In this document: positions 1 to 10,946 of the stretch, one piece after another
Layout of the letters: each line of letters opens with the position of its first letter
How positions within the stretch are numbered: position 1 is the stretch's first letter
Assembly: GCF_000016525.1 (NCBI RefSeq)
Contig: NC_009515.1
Span: 248,001-312,000, forward strand
From: Methanobrevibacter smithii ATCC 35061
GTDB lineage: Archaea > Methanobacteriota > Methanobacteria > Methanobacteriales > Methanobacteriaceae
DNA: 64,000 nucleotides
Direction: 5' to 3'
Position numbers and translations under genes: made by a program
The notes under the pieces: model-generated
What the model was told of the DNA's origin: nothing
Databases searched by the model: none
Seen by the model: the letters and a program-made list of their open reading frames with translations, nothing else

Positions 1-1083
<1,083 letters not shown>

Positions 1084-1084
1084 C

Positions 1085-1095
1085 TATAACATATA
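1085..1095 (-). promoter_or_regulatory. metY promoter-proximal 11-mer shared with cysE
   Basis: The 11-mer TATAACATATA (plus strand) lies 41 bases upstream of the metY start, next to the A/T run that is the best TATA-box candidate. The same 11-mer is found at 10964-10974, about 45 bases upstream of the cysE start. It could be part of the basal promoter in both genes or a half-site of the dyads found at 1178-1295. The DNA is AT-rich, so chance is possible. Confidence 0.4.
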
Positions 1096-1177
1096 TTTTT
1101 AAAAATCCCATATTTTTTTTATCCCTTCTAAACTAAATATGATGTGCATTATGATTTTCAATATAAAATATATCACA

Positions 1178-1295
1178 TGTTATAATGCTATATAACAATA
1201 GTTATTTAACATATATAAATGTTTTGGGTAAACCTAAAAATACAATTTACGAAAACTAAATGAAATTATAATGCGTGTTATAATATCATATAACA
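1178..1295. promoter_or_regulatory. Two TGTTATA-N6-TATAACA dyads upstream of metY
   Basis: Two copies of an identical dyad, TGTTATA then six bases then TATAACA, lie at 1178-1197 and 1276-1295, 98 bases apart. Each sits in an imperfect direct repeat of about 45 bases that continues with ATAG, a TTTAA block and ATATAAA. They are 134 to 251 bases upstream of the metY start. No other gene starts in this gap, because the adhesin gene on the other side ends here. Related palindromes occur before cysK (12037-12076). I read them as binding sites for a dimeric regulator of sulfur amino acid genes. The regulator is not proven. Confidence 0.55.
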
Positions 1296-1327
1296 ATAGA
1301 CATTTAAAGTATATAAAGGTTTTTATT

Positions 1328-1361
1328 AAAAAAAGTAAAAGAGAATTTGAAATCCTCTTTT
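1328..1361 (-). terminator. Hairpin and T-run after the adhesin gene
   Basis: Directly after the adhesin stop codon the transcript can form a hairpin (1337-1361, arms AAAAGAGGATTT and AAATTCTCTTTT with one G-U pair, the innermost pairs probably open). A run of T residues follows on the minus strand (complement of 1328-1334). The layout matches the terminator after the other large adhesin-like gene at 27902. Confidence 0.6.
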
Positions 1362-4300
1362 TTAAGCAATTGTAATGTTGTTTCCTATTTGGTATTCGTT
1401 CCAGATAGATGTGATGATATATTTACCTGGATTTAAACGGATATTTAAGTTTGCTATACCGTTTTCATCTGTTGTTTTATGGTAGAATACACCATTTACG
1501 TTAAATGATACATTTTGGTTAGCTAATGCTTTACCTTGACCGTCAAGTGTTTTTGCAGTGAAATTACTGCCGTCTAAGTATTTCATGTCAAGCTCTTTAG
1601 TAATTAAAGTTGGCAATACTGTAATGCTGTTGGAGACTCTGCAGCCTTCGTATTCAGCTGTTACAATGTAGGTGCCCGGACGTAACTTAATACCTAAGCT
1701 AACAATACCATTGTCATCAGATACTCTGTGGTAAAAGACTCCGTTGATGTTGAAGGTTACTTCCTGACCAGCTGCAACTTTACCGTCTTTACCTATTACC
1801 TTAAGAGTATAACCGGATTCATTTAAGTAATATTTAACCAAATCAGAATTACCAACAAGTAATGATTTGACAGTTACTTTATTTGAGTTTTCCTCACCAG
1901 TAACAAGATTATAATTGGTTATAATATATTCCTTAGGAAGCAATTGGATGTTTAAAGTAGCTATACCTTCACCATTGGTAGATTTAGTATAGAAAACACC
2001 ATTAATGTTAAACTTAATAGTAGCATTAACTAAAGCCTTACCGTTGCTGTCCAGGAATAGTGCAGAATACTGAGTTGCATTTCTAAACATTTTAACAATA
2101 TCATGGCCAATAACAGTAGATTTAATTGTTATATTACATTTAACAGAGATATTGTTGTAATTTGAAGTTCCATTAAACAGTACTAATCCTTCATATACTC
2201 CAGGCATTAACTTAAGTGCCATTGAAGCAGTTCCTTTATTATCAGTAATTTTAGTATAATTTACACCATTAATTACAAATATTAAAGTTTCATTAGCTAT
2301 CGGATTACCTTTATAATCAGTTAAAACTGCTGTAAATCTTGTTCCATCTTTATAAAACATGACAATGTCATCTGATTTTAAGTTAAGATTTTTATTAACA
2401 TCAACAGTCATGTTAAGTTGTTTAACAGAATTAAGATATTTATCATCTCCCGAATAGTACACAACAACATCATAAGTACCATTATCCAATACACCAGTGA
2501 TAACTTTAGCAGTTCCATTAACTACAGTTGCATTATACTTTTTATTTCCAATGATTATTGTAACATTTCCTGTTGCATCTTTTGGCAGACTTACAGTTAT
2601 TGTAGCATTTTCTCCACTTTGAACCCTGGAAATATCAACATCAATGTCATATTTAGCTATTTTGCCTACATTAAATGAGGTTATGTTTGTACTAGCTCCA
2701 TAATTAGCATCTCCACTATATTTAACTACAATGTCATATTTGCCGACAGGCAAGTCACTTACAATTAAACTGGCTTTACCATCCTTAATATTAACAGTAA
2801 TATTTTTATTGTTAACACTAACAACCACATTACCTGTTGCATTTTTATTGACAAATACATCAATTGTAGCATTTTCACCTACAACAATATCATTAACGTT
2901 GATTAAAATAATTGAGGTTTCTTTAGCTACAATAACTTTAATATTAAATATTTCATTACCATATTCTACAGTAATTGTGTCATTGTCAGATATTGTGTAA
3001 TTAACACTAGCTGCATTATTAATAACTTTAGCCAGATTATCTGATAATGTGCCATTAATCGCACTGAATTTAACATTAAATTCAGGAAGAGCATTAGTTA
3101 AATCATAAAGTTTTCCATCGTTGCCTTGATATTTATCAAATGTTGCTTTTATAACTTGATTTCCTGTGATATTTTCAATAATGTTTGGAGTTACACTCAT
3201 AATAATCCAATTTGAAACATCTACATCCTCACATGGAGTATCTTCATCCCATTTACCTGCACCAACCAATTTTGAAGGATCATTATTAGTTCCCCACCAG
3301 TTGTATTGTGCATTAGCAGAAGGATTGTATCCACAATTATAAATTACATAATTGGAGGAAGCATTTTCCAATAATACTGAATAATGAATATTTAAATTAC
3401 CATAATTATAAATTGCATTTCCATAATATCCATTACCTGCAGCATTGTTTTCAAATATTGAATTTAATATGTTTACATCACCTTTAGCCAAAATAGCTCC
3501 ACCATCCTTAGCAGCCATATTATCTCTAAATGTGGCATTAGTTATGTTTACTTTAGAACTTAAAGACCATAAAGTAATAGCTCCTCCATTTCCTACAGTA
3601 ACTCTGTTAGATTCAAAAATAGAGTTTTCAACTATAAGGTTTCCACTGGAAATATAAACAGTTCCCAATCTTGCAATATTATTGTCAAAATCAGAATCAA
3701 CTATTTTTACAGTACCTCCCGTTGAATAAACAATTCCATATGATGAAGTGCCTGAAGCGATATCATTGCCTGATAGAGTTGAATTAATCAATGCAAGATT
3801 ATTGCTGTTGTATATTAATCCATGCCCAATATTATGAATTATTTTAGAGTTTTTGATTGTCATTACTCCAGTATTGTAAATAGCACTCATAGTATTAGCT
3901 AAAGCATCAGTTATTTCATTATCATAAATGCTTATATTATTTAGTGTAAAATCAGCTCCTAAATTATAAACTGCACATCCAAAGTTGCTTTTTGCTTTAG
4001 TTAATTCCAAATTAGCTAAATTAATAACTGCAGATTTATTTGTTGTAGAAATTATTTTGCCATTATTATCAGCATCAATAATGACTTTGCCTGAACCAAT
4101 TATATTTACAGACTTAGTTATTTCCAATCCATATTCCAGATAAGTTCCCGGCGCTATGTAAATTGAATATCCGTCACTTACTAATTCTAAAGCTTTTTTG
4201 ATTGTAGCTACAGGACTGGTTTGGCTACCATTGTTTTCATCATTTCCTTCCTTAGATACCCAGACATCTCTTTTAACTTCTTTTATAATGACATCAATGA

Positions 4301-7300
4301 CTGAACTTTGATTGGCAGACTTTACAACAATTTTATTGCTGTTTTCTATAGTATATGAAAAAGTAACTAATCCGTTGACAGTATTTAGAATATTTCCATC
4401 AAAATCAACTGCTGTTTCCGGAATATGTTTTGTTAATGTATGAATTTTACCACCAACACCCATATAATGGTTGAAATCAACATTGACATTTATAGTTTCA
4501 CCTTTTTCACCGGAAATACTTTCAGGAGCGTTCATTATTACCCAATTTTTAATATCCTTTCCCGCAGGTGTGTTGGTTCCCCACCAGTTATAATCAAGAG
4601 AAATTTCGGATTTGCCGTCTTCTTCCACACTTGTATAATTAACAAATCTGTTGTTAGTGATAATACAATAATCCACATTTAAAGAAGACCCGTCTCCAAG
4701 ATAAAAAATACTGTTTTCAAGGTTATTTCCGTCAACAACAGAATTTGACATTTTTAAAATAGCATTTTTAGAAATTGAAATTAAATATCTGCTGTTTACA
4801 TTGTTTATTACAGTGTTAACAATATCAACAGAACCTGAAGAAAGATACAATACTCCCAAATCAGCATTAATATTGCTGAATGTACAGTTATATATTTTAA
4901 TATTATTCCCATATACTTTTAAAACTGCAGATCCGTCATTTTGTGAAAATACAATGTTATTAAATTCCACATTATCTGCTTTGCAGATAAAGGCATTATT
5001 GGTCAAAATAACTTTGCCCAAACCTGTAATAGATACTTCCTTATTTATTGTTATCTGACCTTGAGAATAACTTCCTTCCATAACATATATTGTAGATGAA
5101 TTTTTAGCCAGCTCAATTGCTTTAGCTATTGTAGCTACCGGAGAGTTTTCACTGCCGTCATTTGCATCATTACCCTCAGCTGATACCCAAATAGCATCAA
5201 TGACTTTGGAAATAATTTTAATAGTAGCTGTCTGGTTACCTGATTTTACAGTAATTGTATCATTATTATTTACAGTATATGGAACACTAGCTATTCCATT
5301 AACACTATATGCAACATTGTTTAACAAAGTTCCATTGATTGTACTGAATTTAACAGTTATTGGAACATTTACGGACAAATCATAAATTTTACCACTTGCA
5401 TCTGTATAATGATTGAAATATACTCCCACATCAATTGTTTTACCTTTTTGAGCAGTTATATTATCTGGTGTGGTCATTATGATCCATTTACTGATTTTAT
5501 CATTGGAAACAGTATTATTTCCCCACCAGTTATAATCCATAGTAACTGCAGCATTTCCTGATTTAACATTGAATATTTTGTTAACTTTATTATCAACAAT
5601 GCTGGAATAAGATACATCAAGAGTATTTCCATTTGTAAGCTGGAAAATTTCACTCTCAGAGCTGTCTCCAGCAGTATTGTTTGAAATTACCGTGTTTTTA
5701 ATATTAATATTAGCATTTGCACTTGATCCGTAAATAAGATACTGACCAAAACCAGTAGAAGTCATACCAACAGTATTATTCACAATTACAGTATTTAGGA
5801 TATTTAATTTACTTCTTGACTCAACAACTGATTGCATTGGACCGGATGAACCTCTAATAACAGTATTATTTAAAGTTACAACTGCATTTTGATTATCAAT
5901 ATAAAATATTCCTCTTAAATATGCACACTTATCATTTTCTACAACATTATCAGCTAATTTGGAATTTGAAATAGTTAATCCGTCAAAAATATACTCCCCA
6001 CTTCCAGAAACATGAATAATAGCTGATCTGGAAGCAGTTCCTACTACATTTTCAAAAGTACAGTTTTTAATTTCTGCATCTGCTGTAGTGCCTATGTCCA
6101 TAGCACCATATCTGGCTCCAATATCTTTAAAAGTACAATTAATTACTTTAAGAAAACCATCACCTTCAATATATAATGCTGCAGATCTTGTTTCTTCAGA
6201 TATTAAATTTGCAAAAGTAATGTTTATAAATTCCAAATTGCATCCGTCTTCAGTACATGAAAATGCACGGTTTCCAGTTCCTCTTATAATAACATTATTT
6301 CCTTCACCAATAAATGACAGCGTTTTATTGATTTCTAAAACTTTTTGAGAATACTCCCCATCCATTATATGAATAGTATAACCTGATTTTGCTATTTCAA
6401 TAGCTTTAGTTATGCTGGCTAATGGTTTGTCTTTACTGCCGTCGTTAGTATCACTACCTGTAGTTGCTACCCATAACTCATCAATACTTCCGTCAAGATT
6501 AATTTTAATATTTTTAGTATTGGAATCTTTAATTAAATTTTTACCAACACTTAACGTTGCAACACCATTAGCTTTAGGGCTAACGCTAACTTCTGCAGCT
6601 CCGTTTTTGACAGTTATACTGTTCTGATTCAAGGTAGCATATTTTTCATCGATAATTGCATTAAGATTAAATACAGGCAGTTTTGTATTATTAAATACAA
6701 TCTGATAAGCAGAATCTCCAGAAATAGTATTATTACCGACAATACTTAATTTAGCTATTGTAAAATCACATTTATACAATATTCCAACAGAACCATAGGT
6801 AGCTGCATTTGTACCCCAGTAATTATCCCTACAGCTTTTAATATATTCAATATTTACATGATTGATATTGTTTATAAAAACATTATTGTCAATAGTGTTT
6901 ACATTCAATCCATTTTCAAGTAATGCATTGGAAATATTGTTATTCATTATTACATTACTGTTTATAAAAACAGAATTATATCCGCTGACTCTGAATATGT
7001 TAGTTGCAGTATTATTGATAAAATAAGAATTAGTTACAGTTAATGAACCTCCATCAGCCCATATTAAACTTTTATATCCTGACTTTTGAAAAGTAACATT
7101 ATCCAGTACAAGATTACCTCCATTTTGATAAATTAACCCTTTATCATCTGTATTATAATTCAAATCAGTTATTATAACATTTTTTAAAGTTAAAGTACCT
7201 TTATTAACAGCAAACAGCCTTACATCTTTGGAATTGCTTCCATTTATTATGTGTGATGCACCATCAACAGTTGTATCTTTATCAATTATGATACCTGATG

Positions 7301-7559
7301 ATAAAGAACCATCACTTGAAGAATCATATTTATAATCCTTATCCAAACTTATGTTCGGATTTGCCTGAATATTCGAATTCAAATCACTAAATGTTCCAAC
7401 ATCCTCAGGAGCAGTTAAAACATCCTCAGAATATGTGGAATTAACTTGCAAGCCATCATTATATCCAACATTATTTAAATCTTCATTAGCATTAACTAAT
7501 GACATGGAAAATGTTAAAATAATCATGATAACTAAAATAAATCTTTTTTTAATCATCAT
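1362..7559 (-). CDS. Adhesin-like surface protein, beta-helix plus Ig-like repeats
   Basis: Secreted 2,065-residue protein. Residues 1-24 are a signal peptide (Lys-rich start, hydrophobic core, ending near NA). Three parallel beta-helix units follow, each opened by a WVxxxGxDxNDGSxxxPxAxI header near residues 363, 788 and 1098, and rich in Asn ladders and NxWWGxN turns. Two Ig-like repeats (about 1530-1700; GKYDIVVKYSGDANY type) come next, then four C-terminal repeats of about 85 residues with the core NGVFYHKTTDENG and ending PGKYIITS. There is no membrane anchor at the C-terminus, so attachment is unknown. The four C-terminal repeats match, in the same order, those of the protein at 24750. 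Binding partner unknown; adhesion to cells or glycans is inferred from the family. Confidence 0.85.
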   Translation of the reverse strand: MMIKKRFILVIMIILTFSMSLVNANEDLNNVGYNDGLQVNSTYSEDVLTAPEDVGTFSDLNSNIQANPNISLDKDYKYDSSSDGSLSSGIIIDKDTTVDGASHIINGSNSKDVRLFAVNKGTLTLKNVIITDLNYNTDDKGLIYQNGGNLVLDNVTFQKSGYKSLIWADGGSLTVTNSYFINNTATNIFRVSGYNSVFINSNVIMNNNISNALLENGLNVNTIDNNVFINNINHVNIEYIKSCRDNYWGTNAATYGSVGILYKCDFTIAKLSIVGNNTISGDSAYQIVFNNTKLPVFNLNAIIDEKYATLNQNSITVKNGAAEVSVSPKANGVATLSVGKNLIKDSNTKNIKINLDGSIDELWVATTGSDTNDGSKDKPLASITKAIEIAKSGYTIHIMDGEYSQKVLEINKTLSFIGEGNNVIIRGTGNRAFSCTEDGCNLEFINITFANLISEETRSAALYIEGDGFLKVINCTFKDIGARYGAMDIGTTADAEIKNCTFENVVGTASRSAIIHVSGSGEYIFDGLTISNSKLADNVVENDKCAYLRGIFYIDNQNAVVTLNNTVIRGSSGPMQSVVESRSKLNILNTVIVNNTVGMTSTGFGQYLIYGSSANANINIKNTVISNNTAGDSSESEIFQLTNGNTLDVSYSSIVDNKVNKIFNVKSGNAAVTMDYNWWGNNTVSNDKISKWIIMTTPDNITAQKGKTIDVGVYFNHYTDASGKIYDLSVNVPITVKFSTINGTLLNNVAYSVNGIASVPYTVNNNDTITVKSGNQTATIKIISKVIDAIWVSAEGNDANDGSENSPVATIAKAIELAKNSSTIYVMEGSYSQGQITINKEVSITGLGKVILTNNAFICKADNVEFNNIVFSQNDGSAVLKVYGNNIKIYNCTFSNINADLGVLYLSSGSVDIVNTVINNVNSRYLISISKNAILKMSNSVVDGNNLENSIFYLGDGSSLNVDYCIITNNRFVNYTSVEEDGKSEISLDYNWWGTNTPAGKDIKNWVIMNAPESISGEKGETINVNVDFNHYMGVGGKIHTLTKHIPETAVDFDGNILNTVNGLVTFSYTIENSNKIVVKSANQSSVIDVIIKEVKRDVWVSKEGNDENNGSQTSPVATIKKALELVSDGYSIYIAPGTYLEYGLEITKSVNIIGSGKVIIDADNNGKIISTTNKSAVINLANLELTKAKSNFGCAVYNLGADFTLNNISIYDNEITDALANTMSAIYNTGVMTIKNSKIIHNIGHGLIYNSNNLALINSTLSGNDIASGTSSYGIVYSTGGTVKIVDSDFDNNIARLGTVYISSGNLIVENSIFESNRVTVGNGGAITLWSLSSKVNITNATFRDNMAAKDGGAILAKGDVNILNSIFENNAAGNGYYGNAIYNYGNLNIHYSVLLENASSNYVIYNCGYNPSANAQYNWWGTNNDPSKLVGAGKWDEDTPCEDVDVSNWIIMSVTPNIIENITGNQVIKATFDKYQGNDGKLYDLTNALPEFNVKFSAINGTLSDNLAKVINNAASVNYTISDNDTITVEYGNEIFNIKVIVAKETSIILINVNDIVVGENATIDVFVNKNATGNVVVSVNNKNITVNIKDGKASLIVSDLPVGKYDIVVKYSGDANYGASTNITSFNVGKIAKYDIDVDISRVQSGENATITVSLPKDATGNVTIIIGNKKYNATVVNGTAKVITGVLDNGTYDVVVYYSGDDKYLNSVKQLNMTVDVNKNLNLKSDDIVMFYKDGTRFTAVLTDYKGNPIANETLIFVINGVNYTKITDNKGTASMALKLMPGVYEGLVLFNGTSNYNNISVKCNITIKSTVIGHDIVKMFRNATQYSALFLDSNGKALVNATIKFNINGVFYTKSTNGEGIATLNIQLLPKEYIITNYNLVTGEENSNKVTVKSLLVGNSDLVKYYLNESGYTLKVIGKDGKVAAGQEVTFNINGVFYHRVSDDNGIVSLGIKLRPGTYIVTAEYEGCRVSNSITVLPTLITKELDMKYLDGSNFTAKTLDGQGKALANQNVSFNVNGVFYHKTTDENGIANLNIRLNPGKYIITSIWNEYQIGNNITIA

Positions 7560-7773
7560 ATCCCCGTTAACTTCATTTTAAATTAATATACATTGAAACT
7601 TAAAGTTTTTTATTGAAATAAAATAATTCTTAAGTTTAATCAATATATTTATAATACAAGCATATTTATGATTTGTCAAAATATTTTGAGCAAATTAAGG
7701 AAAAATGTTGCAAAAAACAATAATTTAAATATAACACAAACATAAATTTACAAGTATAGGAGAGTGTAAAATT

Positions 7774-8298
7774 ATGAAAACTGTAGCAATCGTAGGAAGT
7801 CCTAGAAAAGACGGAAACTGTGATATTTTAGTAAACAAAGTATTGGAAAAAATTGACGGTGAAAAAAGCATTTACTATCTTAATGAATTAGATATTGGTT
7901 TTTGTAAAGCCTGTCAAGCCTGTCAAAAAGGCGACTGTGTAAAAGATGATGATGCAAGAAAAATCATTGATGAAATGCTTGAAGCAGATTTATTTATTTT
8001 CTCAAGCCCAATTTACTATGGTCAAATGAGCGGACAAGCAAAAACATTAATTGACAGATTCTATCAAGTTTCACAAAATCCAAATAAAAGCTTAGAAGGT
8101 ACAAAAGTAATAGAAATATTTACCCAGGCTCAACCAAGCGATGCATTTGCAGCCTACATTGATTCAATGAAAGTTATACCATTTGGATACATGGGTATGG
8201 AAATAATCGATACCATTGTTGCAAAAGGAGCTGCTGGAAAAGGTGACGGATTAGAAGAAGCTATTGCACAAATAGAAAAAATAGGAGATAAATTATAA
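7774..8298 (+). CDS. Iron-sulfur flavoprotein / FMN reductase family
   Basis: A 174-residue flavodoxin-like electron carrier. The N-terminus VAIVGSPRKDGNCDIL is the FMN phosphate loop of the NADPH-dependent FMN reductase fold, and SSPIYYGQMSGQAKTLIDR is the second flavin-contact segment. Residues 49-59 hold the compact cysteine motif C-X2-C-X2-C-X4-C, typical of the Isf iron-sulfur flavoproteins of methanogens, which bind one [4Fe-4S] cluster. A role in redox or oxygen defence is known for the family. The partner here is unknown. The start has a GGAG site ahead of the ATG. It is transcribed alone, convergent with cysS, which ends seven bases away. Confidence 0.85.
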   Translation: MKTVAIVGSPRKDGNCDILVNKVLEKIDGEKSIYYLNELDIGFCKACQACQKGDCVKDDDARKIIDEMLEADLFIFSSPIYYGQMSGQAKTLIDRFYQVSQNPNKSLEGTKVIEIFTQAQPSDAFAAYIDSMKVIPFGYMGMEIIDTIVAKGAAGKGDGLEEAIAQIEKIGDKL

Positions 8299-8305
8299 AT
8301 CTCCT

Positions 8306-9652
8306 CTAATCACTTATTTCATAACCTAAATCAGTTAGCTGATTTCTTATTTTATCAGACAATTCATATTGTTTGTTGTTTCTTAATTCTTGTCTAACAT
8401 CTGAAATTAAAGTTAATAATTCATCAGAAGATCCTGTATCTTTTAAAACAAAATCAATACCTAAAATAAAACCAACATCATCTAAAAATTCACGAATAGC
8501 TGAAACATCTTCATCAGCTAAAGAATCAATTTCACTTTTGGAATCATTTATTAATCCGAAAATAGCTGCAATAGCTTTTGGAGTGTTGAAATCATCATCC
8601 ATACTTTTAAAGAATTCTTCTTTAGCAATTTTTAATGGAGCATAATCAGAAGTGGCATTTTCTATGATTTCACATTCTAATGATTCATAATATTTTTTAA
8701 TTTTATCTAAACTTTTTTCAGACTGATGAAGTGACTCTTTTGAAAAGTCAATTGGACTTCTGTAATGAGTAGACAATACAAAGAACCTGAATACATCAGC
8801 ATCATATTCTTTAAGTAATTCACGAATCGTAATGAAATTATTTAAAGATTTGGACATTTTTTCTCCTGAAACATTTAAAAATCCGGTGTGTAACCAGTAA
8901 TTTACCATAGGACTTTTTCCGCTAACTGCTTCCATTTGGGTGATTTCTGCTTCATGATGAGGGAATATTAAGTCAAGCCCCCCTCCATGAACATCATATT
9001 GCGGTCCGAAGTAGTATTCAGTAATAGCTGTATCTTCAATATGCCATCCAGGTCTTCCTTCACCCCATGGAGAGTTCCATACAGGTTCATCTACATTTTC
9101 TCTTTTTTTCCATAATGCAAAATCAATCGGATTTTTCTTAGTAGTTTTAGCTATTTCCCTATGGGATTCCAATTCTTCAATGTTTCTATTTGATAATTTT
9201 CCAAATTCCTTAAAATTGTCTATTCCAAAATAGACTCCGTCTTCAGTTTCATAAGCAAAACCTTTATCAATTAATCTTTGAATCTGATCAATTATTTCGC
9301 CCATGTGGTCAGTAGCTCTTGCAAATAAATTAACTCCTGTGACATTTAATTTAGCCATGTCTTCAATATATCTTTTTTCAAACTTCTTAGCTATATCACC
9401 TGCAGGAATTCCAGTTTCTTTTGATCTTTTAATTATCTTATCATCAACATCAGTAATGTTCTGAATATAAAATACTGTATAACCTTTATATTCCCAGTAT
9501 CTTTTTATTGTATCAAAAGAAATGTAAGTTCTTCCATGACCAATATGAGCATCATCATAAACAGTAGGTCCACAAACAAATAAATTAATTCTATTATCAT
9601 TCATGGTTTCAAAAGTTTCTTTACTACGAGTTAAAGTAGAATAAATTTCCAT
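8306..9652 (-). CDS. cysS: Cysteinyl-tRNA synthetase
   Basis: Class I synthetase charging tRNA-Cys. The HIGH-type motif is in VYDDAHIGHGRTY near residue 29 and the KMSKS motif in GEKMSKSLNNF. Zinc ligands of the family are visible, including Cys in LFVCGPTVYD and HHEAE. About 448 residues, the normal length. An upstream in-frame ATG at 9673 exists, but GAGGT lies just ahead of the ATG at 9652 and the protein from there begins MEIYSTLTRSKE as in homologues, so 9652 is chosen. The gene for its own substrate tRNA lies 35 bases upstream on the same strand. Having CysS means this organism need not use the SepRS/SepCysS indirect route of many methanogens. Confidence 0.96.
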   Translation of the reverse strand: MEIYSTLTRSKETFETMNDNRINLFVCGPTVYDDAHIGHGRTYISFDTIKRYWEYKGYTVFYIQNITDVDDKIIKRSKETGIPAGDIAKKFEKRYIEDMAKLNVTGVNLFARATDHMGEIIDQIQRLIDKGFAYETEDGVYFGIDNFKEFGKLSNRNIEELESHREIAKTTKKNPIDFALWKKRENVDEPVWNSPWGEGRPGWHIEDTAITEYYFGPQYDVHGGGLDLIFPHHEAEITQMEAVSGKSPMVNYWLHTGFLNVSGEKMSKSLNNFITIRELLKEYDADVFRFFVLSTHYRSPIDFSKESLHQSEKSLDKIKKYYESLECEIIENATSDYAPLKIAKEEFFKSMDDDFNTPKAIAAIFGLINDSKSEIDSLADEDVSAIREFLDDVGFILGIDFVLKDTGSSDELLTLISDVRQELRNNKQYELSDKIRNQLTDLGYEISD

Positions 9653-9687
9653 AAAATACCTCAAAAAAAGCAATAATTAATAAATGA

Positions 9688-9759
9688 AGGCAAGCTAGGG
9701 ATTTGAACCCCAGTATCATGGTCTGCAGCCACGCACCTAAGCCGCTCGGTCAGCTTGCC
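9688..9759 (-). tRNA. tRNA-Cys (GCA anticodon)
   Basis: On the minus strand the 72-base sequence folds as a cloverleaf. The acceptor stem GGCAAGC pairs perfectly with GCTTGCC, the anticodon stem CGTGG pairs with CCATG around the loop CTGCAGA (anticodon GCA, Cys), and the T-arm has the TTCAAAT loop. The discriminator base is U, the identity base for tRNA-Cys. CCA is not encoded. It lies between the HTH regulator and cysS, on the same strand as both, and may be cotranscribed with cysS. Confidence 0.95.
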
Positions 9760-9812
9760 ACAAAAAATAAAACAGTAATTAATAGTTTGACTATTATTAC
9801 ATATATAGTTTA

Positions 9813-10196
9813 CTATTTACATTCAGTAACTTCAGAACCTAAACAACCCTGACAGTCTTCATCAAGATCATTCTTATCAATGTTTAATTGTTTTAAAACA
9901 TCCCCAATTTTAATATGTTTACAAATGGAACATGTTCTACCAATTATTTCAGTTTTTTTAGCTTCACCATTACGTAACTGAACAGCTAATTCCTTAACCA
10001 TTTCTTTTACATTTGGACTTAATTCAATACCGCTGCCCCTTTTATCAGTAATATACTGAGACACAGCAGGCTGAGTTATATCCATAAGCTCGGAAACATC
10101 TTTTTGTTTCATACCTAAAGCTAGCAAATCTTTAGCTAATTCTGATCTGATTGCAGGTATTACATACCATACAACAATTTCACAAGGCGGTTTCAT
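9813..10196 (-). CDS. Cys-rich HTH regulator (COG2522-like) in the cysteine operon
   Basis: A 127-residue DNA-binding protein. Residues 18-60 form an XRE-like helix-turn-helix (MKQKDVSELMDITQPAVSQY) preceded by MKPPCEIVVWYVIPAIR, the signature start of archaeal COG2522 regulators. In thiamine regulators this HTH is fused to a ThiN domain, but here the partner domain is absent. Instead a short tail carries two CxxC pairs (CSIC and CQGC) plus a further Cys near the C-terminus, suited to bind Zn or Fe-S or to sense thiols. The gene starts nine bases after cysE, so the two are one transcript. I infer that it controls cysE, cysK and perhaps metY; the effector is unknown. Confidence 0.78.
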   Translation of the reverse strand: MKPPCEIVVWYVIPAIRSELAKDLLALGMKQKDVSELMDITQPAVSQYITDKRGSGIELSPNVKEMVKELAVQLRNGEAKKTEIIGRTCSICKHIKIGDVLKQLNIDKNDLDEDCQGCLGSEVTECK

Positions 10197-10205
10197 GTTA
10201 ATCTC

Positions 10206-10919
10206 CTATTTTTTCAATAAATCATCCAATTCGTCTTCATCATCTTCAGTTAAACAAATTGAATTTTTTTCATACAAAATTTTAATGTGTTTATCATTTT
10301 CTTTAAGATGCTTTGTAAGAGTATTGATTGCATCAGCGACAGGATCCGGAAGCTTATTATGGTCCAAATCAACAGTCTTATGCTGAATTTCAATATTTTC
10401 AGCATTTTTACTTCTGACAATTCTTCCAGGAACTCCAACACATGTGGAATCCGGAGGAACATCCTTTAAAACAACTGCACCGGTTCCTATTTTAGAATAT
10501 TGGCCAACAGTAATATTACCCATTACTTTAGCTCCGGCACCAATAATTGCTCCTTTTTCTACAGTCGGGTGTCTTTTAGTTTTTTGTGTGCTTGTTCCTC
10601 CAAGAATTACTCCCTGATAAATAAGTACATCATCACCAACAATTGCAGTTTCTCCAACAACAACACCCATTCCATGGTCAATAAAAACACGTTTACCTAT
10701 AGTTGCGCCGGGATGGATTTCAATACCTGTTAAAAATCTGGCTAAATTTGAATTCATTCTAGCCAATAACTTTAAAGAGTGATTCCATAGATAATGGCTG
10801 ACTCTATGCATAATAATAGCATAAAAACCAGGATAACATAAAAATATCTCTAGAGTACTGCGTGCTGCCGGATCCTTCTCCTTTATTGTCTTGATTTCAC
10901 TCTTTAATCTACCAAGCAT
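10206..10919 (-). CDS. cysE: Serine O-acetyltransferase
   Basis: Makes O-acetylserine from serine and acetyl-CoA, the first step of cysteine synthesis. The C-terminal half is a left-handed beta-helix of hexapeptide repeats with the family signature HPGATIGKRVFIDHGMGVVV and the catalytic His residues in it. The last 50 residues are a charged tail. About 237 residues. The frame is open from a TTG at 10925, but GGGG sits seven bases ahead of the ATG at 10919, giving MLGRLKSEIK, so that start is chosen. The sequence is like bacterial short-form CysE, suggesting an old transfer from bacteria. Its product feeds cysK, encoded 90 bases upstream on the same strand. Confidence 0.95.
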   Translation of the reverse strand: MLGRLKSEIKTIKEKDPAARSTLEIFLCYPGFYAIIMHRVSHYLWNHSLKLLARMNSNLARFLTGIEIHPGATIGKRVFIDHGMGVVVGETAIVGDDVLIYQGVILGGTSTQKTKRHPTVEKGAIIGAGAKVMGNITVGQYSKIGTGAVVLKDVPPDSTCVGVPGRIVRSKNAENIEIQHKTVDLDHNKLPDPVADAINTLTKHLKENDKHIKILYEKNSICLTEDDEDELDDLLKK

Positions 10920-10946
10920 TAACAAACCCCAAATTGTATTTAGAAT

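Noticed and set aside
2418-6627. Several plus-strand frames of 60-90 codons opposite the large adhesin gene
   Set aside because: They mirror the repetitive low-complexity codons of the adhesin and have no start signals.
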